Part shown: piece by piece, positions 36,601-44,714 of the stretch | Position numbering within the stretch: position 1 is the stretch's first letter | Layout: each line of letters begins with the position of its first letter | NCBI GenBank assembly: GCA_002633025.1 | Contig: NMRB01000055.1 | Coordinates: 176,788 to 240,787 of the forward strand | Reading direction: 5' to 3' | Origin: Notospermus geniculatus | Taxonomy: Eukaryota; Nemertea; Pilidiophora; Heteronemertea; Lineidae | DNA: 64,000 bases | Program-made: the position numbers and the translations under genes | Notes under the pieces: generated by a model | Seen by the model: the letters and a program-made list of their open reading frames with translations, nothing else | The model's database searches: none | What the model was told of the DNA's origin: nothing

Positions 36601-37436
36601 ATTCCAACCGGAGTGATGGATCTCGTCTCCAACATAGGGCAGGTCAACTCGGCTGATCACCTGTACAAAGGAGATTTTGTTCAATATGATTGAGAAGACA
36701 TTTTATTACTTGAAATTTCTTGGCCTTGTGTTCGTCACTCATTGAGCAAAAAAATTATATCATCGGCTGCGATGCCATCGACTATAGGCCTAATTGGCCA
36801 TAGGCGGCCCCTGAATATTGCGCAGTAGGTTATATATTTCAAATCAACCCCGGAAGAAATAAGACAGGGTTTGTTAAGATTCGACGTAAGGAGCTAGGTG
36901 AAATACTGGACCATGGAATGCGGAATTCTTTTGTTAGGGCGACCTTGGTCACAGTGAGCCTTGTTTTCGACAACCTCGCCACGACCCTGAGCTACTGTCA
37001 CTTAGCAGCCGTGTCTCAACCATGGTGTTGCAAAACTAACCTTACAGTACGTTGGTGAGGCTGGGTCCACATCCACAGTACATAGGTAATCCGCCAGGTG
37101 CTTGTTAGATGTGCCGTTCCTAATACATGGAATGTACAGCAGTTTCTCCTTGGGCCCAAGGACCATAGCATCTTTTGGGCTACGGTAACCAGGCCCTGCT
37201 GAGCCGCAACATTCTGGGGAAGAAAACAGTATCTTTCAGTAGGGCGGCTAAAGTAATTCTCTGCCCCTAGAAAAGGTGCCCATCGTGCGACCGTCTCCGA
37301 TGTCGCGGCGGAAATTTCGGAACAGTCTACCAGTCTAGGCCTATGTACGATATAGGAAGGGCGGGGCGGGGCGGGATAAAGTTGATATCTTACCTCTATG
37401 CTTAATGGTCTCCTGTCGCAGCGACTTTCGGAACAT
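33679..37436 (-). CDS. SELENBP1: Selenium-binding protein 1 / methanethiol oxidase, one exon missing
   Basis: Exons on the minus strand: 37436-37394, 37213-37041, 36660-36475, 36234-36114, 35783-35601, 35506-35325, 35077-34999, [missing], 34602-34537, 34301-34156, 33871-33679. All junctions are GT..AG and in phase. Family landmarks: [22 protein letters not shown] (the conserved Cys of the selenium/thiol site), [52 protein letters not shown] and the C-terminal [10 protein letters not shown]. The family oxidises methanethiol in the cytosol. The segment normally between the MPG exon and the FLGGS exon (ITDIL..NWLHGD-type) is absent; phases demand 3n+2 nt, and a single N (34622) and a MITE lie there. 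The first exon (14 codons, [14 protein letters not shown]) is inferred from phase and ATG. The C-terminus extends about 11 residues past the usual IWI end. Confidence 0.92.
34622..34622. other. Single undetermined base, probable contig join in SELENBP1
   Basis: One N, 20 bp upstream (in gene orientation) of the FLGGS exon and within the interval from which a conserved SELENBP1 exon is missing. Confidence 0.5.
34664..34833. repeat. MITE with GGTTACACTACATAAA termini in a SELENBP1 intron
   Basis: The left end GGTTACACTACATAAAATCC and right end GGATTTATGTAGTGTAACC are near-perfect inverted termini. Internal CACGGGGATTT motifs occur in both orientations. Same family as 4069-4431. Confidence 0.8.
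35857..35932 (+). repeat. Imperfect (ACTTGT/ACTTCT)n microsatellite
   Basis: Hexamer-like units ACTTGT and ACTTCT repeat with interruptions in a SELENBP1 intron. No function implied. Confidence 0.7.
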
Positions 37437-38617
37437 ATTGTTGGTCGACCCGTTCAAAACAACTGACCGACACTTAGGCCTATCAAACGGTGGACAAAGT
37501 TCATAATTTTATCGGACAATTCAAAGTCTGACCTCCTCTGTCAAATTATTGTCCCCAGGGATACCATAGGCCTAGGCCTACTTTATGCAATGAAGAGTTA
37601 TAGGCCTATTTAACTAGTAGTTCGATTGTGAGATAACTTCCATCACTACTGTCACTTTGCCGATACGATAGACGGCCATTATTTGGGACACATCATTCAC
37701 CACATTCTCATCGGTAATTTCGACTCCGAACGCGTAGGCCTAAGGCTGGGTTTACATAGAGCGTGTCGATACACGGAAGACACGACACGGTACGCGTTGA
37801 TCAAACGACACGCCAACACGGCGGTTTACATAGGCCTTCCTCGTGTCGTAGTCATTTGACACGGTGCCTCGATTTTTGGCGTTATTTCCATTCCGTTTCA
37901 TGCATTTCCTGATGCAAATAAGAAAACATGTGATATTTGATGAGGAAACATCCAAAACTGCCCAACTACAAACTTCGAAACAACCCAAGATCTTCCCGCG
38001 AAGTCGGCACACGCCTGAAAGAACGAGCATGTTCGTTCTCTTCAAAACGTGTTTATACTCCACTCTCCACGTAACCCCATGCGTACAGACCAATGTAAAC
38101 GGCATACTTGAAAATCCATTGCCAGTTCATCAACACACCCGTATGTCAACGTACCGTGTCGAGTGATCGTGTTTCGTGTGGCTCTATGTAAACCCAGCCT
38201 AACGTTTGTGCATAAAACACCTTTGTCAAATAGTAACAGGCCTACTGTAAGAAGTTGGTTGAATACGAACCTCCATCCTTTTCCTGCTTCTCCATGCCGG
38301 ATTGCTGACAGTTGTGAACCCAAGAAACCAGGCCTACAACATTACTATTCAAAGGGTAGACCTATATAGCCTATAGGCCTAGTTATGCACAGTCGGTCTA
38401 TGAAAGGGGAAGACAGAGTAATTATTGGACAGGCCTAGATCACACTGAACCGAACTCTCACTAGGACAAACTCGTGGGTAAAGAATGCCGAATCGGTAGT
38501 TCGCGGCACGAATTATAGGTGACATGACGGGAACCAGTCTACAGTTTCCCGCGCAAAAATTAGACATTGACAGTTTGCGCATGCCAAGAAGTGTGACTTG
38601 GCACTAAGCAAGCAAAC
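37437..38617. promoter_or_regulatory. Shared upstream region of SELENBP1 and SELENOM copy 1
   Basis: The start codons at 37436 (minus) and 38618 (plus) face away from each other across 1.18 kb. Of this, 456 bp is a MITE (37744-38199) that is absent from the equivalent region of unit 2 (44028-44714). I see no firm TATA or CCAAT element to place a transcription start. Promoter status is inferred from geometry only. Confidence 0.35.
37744..38199. mobile_element. Harbinger-like MITE (TAA duplication), unit 1 only
   Basis: 456 bp with perfect 19-bp inverted termini GGCTGGGTTTACATAGAGC, flanked by TAA on both sides (37741-37743, 38200-38202). Unit 2 has the empty site with a single TAA (GGCCTAACGTTTG near 44278). 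The TAA duplication and foldback form suggest a PIF/Harbinger MITE. It lies between SELENBP1 and SELENOM. Confidence 0.88.
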
Positions 38618-40379
38618 ATGGCGTCGGGTAGACCGTGGTTGTTTGGGTTATTGTTGATTGCCAGCATTTTGCTGGTGAATTCTGACGAGAATCAAGTGGA
38701 AGATAAAGTCATTGTCAAGGCTAGGATTGAGGTAAAGTACAGGTCATAGAAACAGGCGAAAGATGTTGCGATGGACGGTACTACCAGGCGAGCGCGCTCC
38801 ATTGATACTGGGGTTGGCAGCAGCGCAGCTGTTACTGTTAGTGTTGTAGGCCTAATCAGAATGTTGGACACGCGGGAAAATTGCCAATGCCGTAAATGGT
38901 ATATTTTCAGTAGGCCGTCTGCTCTCGTTTTTGCTGACAATCATAGGTCTGTGGATATGGAGATACAAATGTATTGCACGGATTACCCAAATACAGGCCT
39001 ACTTTTTTTCTTCTCATTGCAGAGCTGCAGTGGATGACGTTTGAACTCTCTTCCAGAAGTGAGGAGATTTATTGCAGAGGAGTTCAGCTATTAGTATCTT
39101 TTTTCAAATGACTTTTGGAATTTTGGAAATATCGTAATCATGGTAATTGCAAAATAGTCCATCCGAAAAACTTTCAAAAATCAACATTTTTATTATGTAA
39201 TATTTTTGTGAATTTTGTTGCTGTTATGATGAGGTGGAACTTTCTAAGGATTTTGGGCCTTGTTTCATCAAAATCCTTTTGAGTGGTTGCTGAGATATTT
39301 GAGATCATCAAAATTTAGAGAATTTGAGAATTTCGTCTTTTTCACCAAATTTTGATATCAGTAAAATCACAAAAAAGTTACATAATAAAAATGTAGATTT
39401 TTAAGATTTTTTTCTGATGAGCTATTACATAATTAAGACATTTCCAAAATTTTTATGCAGTAATATGACCATTCCCAACAAGATGTACTTTCATGTGGAG
39501 CAAACCATGCCCCAGTACTGAGGGAAATATTTGAAATATTCAAGATGGTGTAGATAAAGTTATGTCCGTGACTGTGCATTTTTCTGCATTAGAATACTGT
39601 GTTGTAGGACAAGTGTAGATCTAGACATCGATGACGTATATGGTATTAAGATAATAATTTCAATCAGGCGCTACATGACCAATCTGCATGCTGGCACATT
39701 AATGTTGGTGCAGCAGCTGCTAACAAACATATTGCATTCGATATTCATTCAGCAGTGTTCTGCTCTTGAATGCTAGTAGACTGACACTCTGACTGATCTT
39801 CATAGCAATGCCTTAACTCTTGGTCAGTGAGAATGCTGAGTTTAAGAACAAGCCTGGGGAATCCCCGTTCCTTCTTCTCCTCAACAAGGCTGGTCAGCAA
39901 GTGGAGGTGGGTAATTCAGTACAGATCGTTGACATTTCCAATAAGTATGCGCGATAGCGTGTGGCATAATATTGCTGTTTTTTTTGAAAATTTATATGAG
40001 AAAAGAACATTGGATACAACAGCTGGAGCTATACTGAGCAACAGAAGGCAGCCTCCGAGAGCAAGGCTTTGGCCTTGCTTCTCTTCATACACTTGCACAC
40101 AAAAGCAGGGGAAAATGGTGACAATCATGACACCTGGTGGCCAACTAGTAAACTAAAACCACTATTTCTCAATTTCAGCGTCACGCCCTGGCTGAAATGA
40201 AAACAGAAGAGATCCATCAGCTGCTTCAGTCTAAAGGTCTAGTGCGACAAGACCTTCCACAGCGGCCCAAACTTGCTGGTTGGGATAACCTTTTCGAACC
40301 AGATGACTTTGTCAGCACTGAAGATGATGATCTGAACGATGATGGAGCTGACGAGCCTCTAGAGCATGAAGAATTGTAG
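38618..40379 (+). CDS. SELENOM: Selenoprotein M, copy 1 (UGA = selenocysteine at 39035-39037)
   Basis: Exons 38618-38731, 39023-39093, 39828-39906 and 40179-40379 give 154 residues with one in-frame TGA read as Sec. The signal peptide (GLLLIASILLVNS) is in exon 1. Exon 2 encodes SCSGURLNSLPEVRRFIAEE, matching the C-x-G-U-x-LN redox motif of SELENOM. Exon 3 (ENAEFKNKPGESPFLLLLN) and exon 4 (ALAEMKTEEIHQLLQSKG) match the family's PGxxPxLxLL and EMTREEI blocks. An acidic tail ends in HEEL, an ER-retention-like terminus. SELENOM is a thioredoxin-like ER oxidoreductase. All junctions are GT..AG and in phase (TA|T at exons 2/3). A SECIS core lies in the 3' UTR (40909-40948). Reading TGA as a stop would truncate the protein at residue 42 and leave two well-conserved exons unexplained. 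Confidence 0.93.
39114..39454. repeat. MITE in SELENOM intron 2, unit 1
   Basis: The left arm (ATTTTGGAAAT..AATCAACATTTTTATTATGT) is complementary with mismatches to the right arm (ACATAATAAAAATGTAGATT..CATTTCCAAAAT). The arms are about 85 bp. It is present in both duplication units (see 45193-45531), so it predates their split. It begins about 20 bp after the donor of the Sec-codon exon and ends next to an acceptor-like ATGCAG. Confidence 0.7.
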
Positions 40380-40699
40380 ACTAACTTAGTTTAAGGAGGA
40401 GAGATCTGCAATGTGGCCTCACTGTGTGATTCTGATCAGGGCTTCCATCATCAAGAGAATGGGGTATGATGCATTTTTTCCAGGCCCGTGTATTATGACT
40501 TTTTTAAGAAGGCCACCAATGGTGATACAAACTGACATTATCCTTAGGAATGATGTATGGTAATTACAGTACCAAAGAAATGAACCACTTCAGTGCCTAT
40601 ACCTGTAAAGTGAGACCCGAAATTTTCTCTTGTATGCCGAAGTAGTGGAGTGTAATGCATCCCAGTCAACAAGATTTGACACTGCACTGATGCAATAAC

Positions 40700-40772
40700 T
40701 ACAGGGTGCCCCAGAAAAAGTGTCCCTCGAACAGTTTCTATTTGAGGGACACTTTCTCTGGGGCACCCTGTA
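40700..40772. repeat. 73-bp hairpin in the SELENOM 3' UTR, unit 1
   Basis: The left arm TACAGGGTGCCCCAGAAAAA (then GTGTCCCTC) faces the right arm GAGGGACAC (then TTTCTCTGGGGCACCCTGTA). TA ends and the CAGGGTG-CCCAGAAAAAGTG style resemble mariner-type termini. It lies between the stop codon and the SECIS and is conserved in unit 2 (46799-46871). Confidence 0.75.
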
Positions 40773-40884
40773 AAATGGCACTGAAATGATTCAACTCCAA
40801 TTGATGTGAGTTGATTACATTGCAGGTCTTTTCTCACCATGCTCTTTAAAAATCCATCTGGAGACTGGACCTTTACAAAAATCT

Positions 40885-40970
40885 TTATTTCATCGGGGTT
40901 ATGGACGAATGACGGTGACACCTGAAAATCTAGGGGTGTCACTTGAAATATTGCCAGTGACCAGATTGAA
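40885..40970 (+). promoter_or_regulatory. SECIS element of SELENOM copy 1
   Basis: The core at 40909-40948 has, in order: ATGA; a perfect 8-bp stem GTGACACC/GGTGTCAC; an apical loop containing AAAA that begins 12 nt after ATGA; and TGA on the 3' side right after the stem (CACTTGAA). This matches the eukaryotic SECIS layout (AUGA ... AA ... GA quartet). It lies about 530 nt after the stop codon. Outer helix limits are approximate. The core is identical in unit 2. Confidence 0.82.
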
Positions 40971-41987
40971 AGAAGGAATGGAGTTGGGTTTCAGCTGCTG
41001 TTTGGATTTCATATGCTTCCCTTTTGAATGTTAGAAAGAAATTGAGTTTATTTTAATGGTTGTTAGTACACTTTTTCTCAGAGATTCTGCACTGTCATTA
41101 TTCAACACTTAGGATATTCCATATTGCTGATTTGCAGGACATCAATGGGGCTCCGGATCTCATTTATAAGAAACTTTTTCCTTATGCATGTATTTCATCA
41201 TATAGAATGGCTGCTGTGCGTGCAGACTGTAATACAAACTGCAGAATGGTGAAAGAATGCGTTAAGGGTATGAAAGCTGTGGACATGTAGCACACAAAAC
41301 ATGGGATTTTCTTCAATAAATCCATTTTGAAATTACATGTAGCTGAGTGTAAAAACCTGCAAAATCAGTGACAAGGAAAGACCAACCTATGTAACATTCC
41401 ATTTTCTCAGCTTCTTTCAGGTGAATAGAATTTATTTATTGATACTCAATTTAGAAGACTTCTGCTTTATGGGAACCTTTTTTTGGCAATCTGATCAAGC
41501 TTTTTCACAGTGTTTTTGTGCTTTACTGTGAGATTTTTGGTGCAACAGTTAAAGATTATCTAGAGTTTTCATTTACAACTTATTCTGAGTCCTTTGCCAA
41601 GTATTGCTGTATGTCGACCAATTTTTTTTCTGTTATATGTGGAATAAAATAGTTTGACTTTGTAAGTTCATGCTTTTTGCCTTTTTGACTGAAATTTTCT
41701 TCCTACTTTCTCTGCTGAGTTGTATTAAATCCATCTGTCTGCTGAGTTGTACTGGTCAAGACTGCAGTCCGCCCAAACTTGACCAATGTGCTCATCCATC
41801 TTGTAGAAACTGTCCCATGGCTGCTGATTAGGCGATCTCTACATCATGTAGAAAAAGCACCATCTTGATAGATCTTGGGATGAATGCCTCTCTATTCTAA
41901 ACTCCATAACTACGGCCTGTGAGTGGCGGGAGATAGCAACATGGTCCTTTGGTTGCCAGTTGAATCTGTCGCCGGGCATAGACGTTG

Positions 41988-42285
41988 GGCCGAATTCATA
42001 AAAACTAGCATTTGCTTTTTCTGGGCTTTTTCTTGAAGAGGTTCATGTATTTATAAAATTTCGCTTTTGCTACATAGAACAAGCAACTCCCTATAGGAAT
42101 TAGCAGAAGCGTTGTCTGGCGAGCATTAGCTTCATCAGATAGAAAATCTTGCTTGGCTTTATAAGAAAAGGTCATTGATTATGAATATGTTTTTGAGCAA
42201 ATTCTTTGGCTTGTGCTTTTCCTTGACAAGCAAAAGCTTGGCCTTGCGGCTTGTTAAGCTTTTGCGATGTTTTATAAATTCGGCC
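41988..42285. mobile_element. 298-bp MITE with 5-bp target duplication, unit 1 only
   Basis: Termini GGCCGAATTCATAAAA and TTTTATAAATTCGGCC (one mismatch) are flanked by CGTTG on both sides (41983-41987, 42286-42290). Unit 2 holds the empty site AGACGTTGTGTTCC (about 47958-47970) with one CGTTG. Internal direct and inverted AAGC/GCTTTT motifs occur. Superfamily not assigned. Confidence 0.88.
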
Positions 42286-42478
42286 CGTTGTGTTCCCTCC
42301 TTACTTGTTTCACAACAGTGAGATAGATGTCTCCCTTGTAACATGAAACCTGTCGTCTGCTCAACCCGCCCATTCCACTTGTTTTGATCAATATATTTAA
42401 ACATGCACTTGTTCGTTCTCTCGTGGTGGTTGTTCACGGTGGCACAATAAGTAAGAAGTTACCAACCGACCATTTCAT

Positions 42479-42787
42479 TCATTCATTGTCTAAAATCTTA
42501 TGTGTTTGAAAGCGTCTTGTCAAATCGAGGTCACTCGGAGATTCGTTGGGTCGTCTTGCTGTTATACCCGCCTGAATGCCCCCTGAATAGAGCTTCGGGG
42601 TAGGCCGTGCCGTGAGAGTCGAGTCTTCTTCGTGAGGATTAAGAGAACATCGTATATCTCTTCCCCATGCGATCTGTCCCTTATATTCAACAGGTGAGTT
42701 TCGTGAAATACATACCTCTAGAGCTTTACTGAGATGCGTGGAAGGACAATTTTTGATTTGAGATGAAGTTCGTGACGGTGTGATCAA
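42479..42787 (-). other. Open frame of unknown status, unit 1
   Basis: A minus-strand frame of about 102 codons with RPTPKLYSGGIQAGI and ESPSDLDLTRRFQTHKI. It stays open in both duplication units (unit 2 at 48153-48470) despite several amino-acid differences and a small in-frame insertion. An acceptor-like CATCTCAG precedes QIKNC. It may be an exon of an unknown gene or chance. No family recognised. Confidence 0.25.
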
Positions 42788-42842
42788 TCCAATTTACCCA
42801 GCGGTGATGAAGTTGCCGCCTCCATCAAATTTTAGGTTAGTA

Positions 42843-43013
42843 TTAAAGGGGGGTTTACACGGTTCAACATCTGTTGAAAGCTGTTGAATGTTGAACGTTG
42901 TTGAAACCTGTTGAACCATGTAAACCCCCTTTCAACACCTTTCAACACGGCCTTTCAACAGCGTTCAACATTCAACAGCTTTCAACAGATGTTGAGCCGT
43001 GTAAACCCCCCTT
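42843..43013. mobile_element. 171-bp foldback MITE, unit 1 only
   Basis: The left end TTAAAGGGGGGTTTACACGG and the right end CCGTGTAAACCCCCCTTTAG are inverted. The interior is built of repeated and inverted GTTCAACA/TGTTGAA words. Unit 2 lacks it: GGTTAGTAAGACAAG at about 48527. A TA target duplication (Tc1/mariner type) fits with one base of ambiguity. Confidence 0.82.
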
Positions 43014-43091
43014 TAGACAAGTCATTTCTTGAGCAGGACGACGTTTCTTGGATGGTGTTGCCTTGCTCGTCGTGTTATAGGCCTAATGAAG

Positions 43092-43148
43092 TTGTCATCA
43101 TGTCATGCCATGCTTTCTTAAAGAAAGCATGGCATGACATGATGACAA
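43092..43148. repeat. Perfect 28-bp-arm palindrome, unit 1 only
   Basis: Arms 43092-43119 and 43121-43148 are exact reverse complements around a single A. Unit 2 has only the left-arm sequence (GTTGTCATCATGTCATGCCA near 48599) followed directly by TGAGATTTTCTGC. The right arm therefore appears to be a local inverted copy. Confidence 0.85.
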
Positions 43149-43871
43149 TACCACGTGGACATGAGATTTTCTGCAGGAATCGTCGATTCATTGAGAGAAT
43201 TTCAATTACCTAGGTAAAACATCTTCTTTTAGATCTGTTCCACCTATCAATACCACATCTTTTTGTCTGCCGGGGGTATAGACTCAGAGTCCCTGCTTTC
43301 CATCCATTCGTTGTCCCTTCCATCCGTATGTGCTCACACTATATATGTGCTAGATGGTTCGCAGGCCAATTAAAATTGGTTTGCGAACCATCGGCGCTCT
43401 TGAGTTTTCACTACTTTGCCGATCCCACGGTTGTGCCACGGCATCTAGACCACAAAACAAACAGAGATGAACCATCGTATCGTAGTATTTCTTAGTTGTC
43501 AGCTTAAATGATAAGATAAGTCATATTCACTTTATCAGCTTTTTCGATTTTCTCTTCGAATCTGTGACAGGTTTACTACATCAATGCGTGTTGAATCTTG
43601 ATAATCGTGTTACCGGCCCAGACTTCATTGACAAATATTGACTTTACGTCAGTCAAACCGATGTCTACGTGTATTAAGACAAGAATGACATGTTCTGCTC
43701 ACTCTCATAAGATGGACTCCTAGTTAGAGCCTGTCTTTGAACTAACTTGCAAGTGTTTCCACATGTCCCAGCGAGCGGGCGATTGCAAATCAATAGGCTA
43801 TGAACCTTTTTGGCAAAACTGTCCTGCACGCACGACCATTGCCCTCAAACCAACCTGACAACATCACTTGA

Positions 43872-44027
43872 CAGGGGCGGATCCAGGATTTTCTCGAGGG
43901 GTGGGTTCTGAAGGTAGAGGTCACCGGACTCGCACGTGCGGAAGCCATGCGCTTCACTGGCGCCGATTTGGCGGGGGTCTGGGGGACCTCCCCCAGGAAA
44001 ATTTTGTAAATCAGAAGCTCTGAGAAT
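43872..44027. repeat. GGATCC-family transposon fragment between the two units
   Basis: Starts CAGGGGCGGATCCAGGATTT, like the termini of 286-463 and 57937-58205. It contains CCTCCCCCAGGAAAATTTTG, the reverse complement of an internal block of the 57937 element. The far terminus is missing. It forms the whole spacer between duplication units 1 and 2. Confidence 0.7.
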
Positions 44028-44714
44028 TCAAACGGTGGACAAAGTTCATAATTTTATCGGACAATTCAAAGTCTGACCCGTCCTCTGTCAAATTATTGTC
44101 CCCAGGGATACCATAGGCCTAGGCCTACTTTATGCAATGAAGAGTTATAGGCCTACTTAAACTAGTAGTTCGATTGTGAGATAACTTCCATCACTTTGCC
44201 GATACGATAGACGGCCATTATTTGGGACACATCATTCACCACATTCTCATCGGTAATTTCGACTCCGAACGCGTAGGCCTAACGTTTGTGCATAAAACAC
44301 CTTTGTCAAATAGTAACAGGCCTACTGTAAGAAGTTGGTTGAATACGAACCTCCATCCTTTTCCTGCTTCTCCATGCCGGATTGCTGACAGTTGTGAACC
44401 CAAGAAACCAGGCCTACAACATTAATTACTATTCAAAGGGTAGACCTATACCTATAGCCTATAGGCCTAGTTATGCACAGTCGGTCTATGAAAGGGGAAG
44501 ACAGAGTAATTATTGGACAGGCCTAGATCACACTGAACCGAACTCTCACTAAATAGGACAAATAAAACTCGTGGGTAAAGAATGCCGAATCGGTAGTTCG
44601 CGGCACGAATTATAGGTGACATGACGGGAACCAGTCTACAGTTTCCCGCGCAAAAATTAGACATTGACAGTTTGCGCATGCCAAGAAGTGTGACTTGGCA
44701 CTAAGCAAGCAAAC

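Larger units (their letters stand above)
37483..43872 (+). repeat. Segmental duplication, unit 1
   Basis: Matches 44028-49309 colinearly, from TCAAACGGTGGACAAAG to ACATCACTTGAC, with scattered substitutions and small indels. Unit 1 is about 1.1 kb longer, mainly from three foldback insertions (37744-38199, 41988-42285, 42843-43013) and an added palindrome arm (43121-43148). It contains a complete SELENOM gene. The left edge lies about 47 bp upstream of the SELENBP1 start codon; the right edge is at a GGATCC-family transposon fragment. True paralogous duplication and two unmerged haplotypes are both possible. Confidence 0.9.

Noticed and set aside
39035-39037. TGA in SELENOM exon 2 (and 45114-45116) as a pseudogene stop
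   Set aside because: It sits at the exact Sec position of the family motif, downstream exons stay conserved and in phase, and a SECIS core follows.
40544-40942. Minus-strand frame over the SELENOM 3' UTR (and 46688-47041)
   Set aside because: It covers the hairpin and the SECIS core of the opposite strand and resembles no protein.
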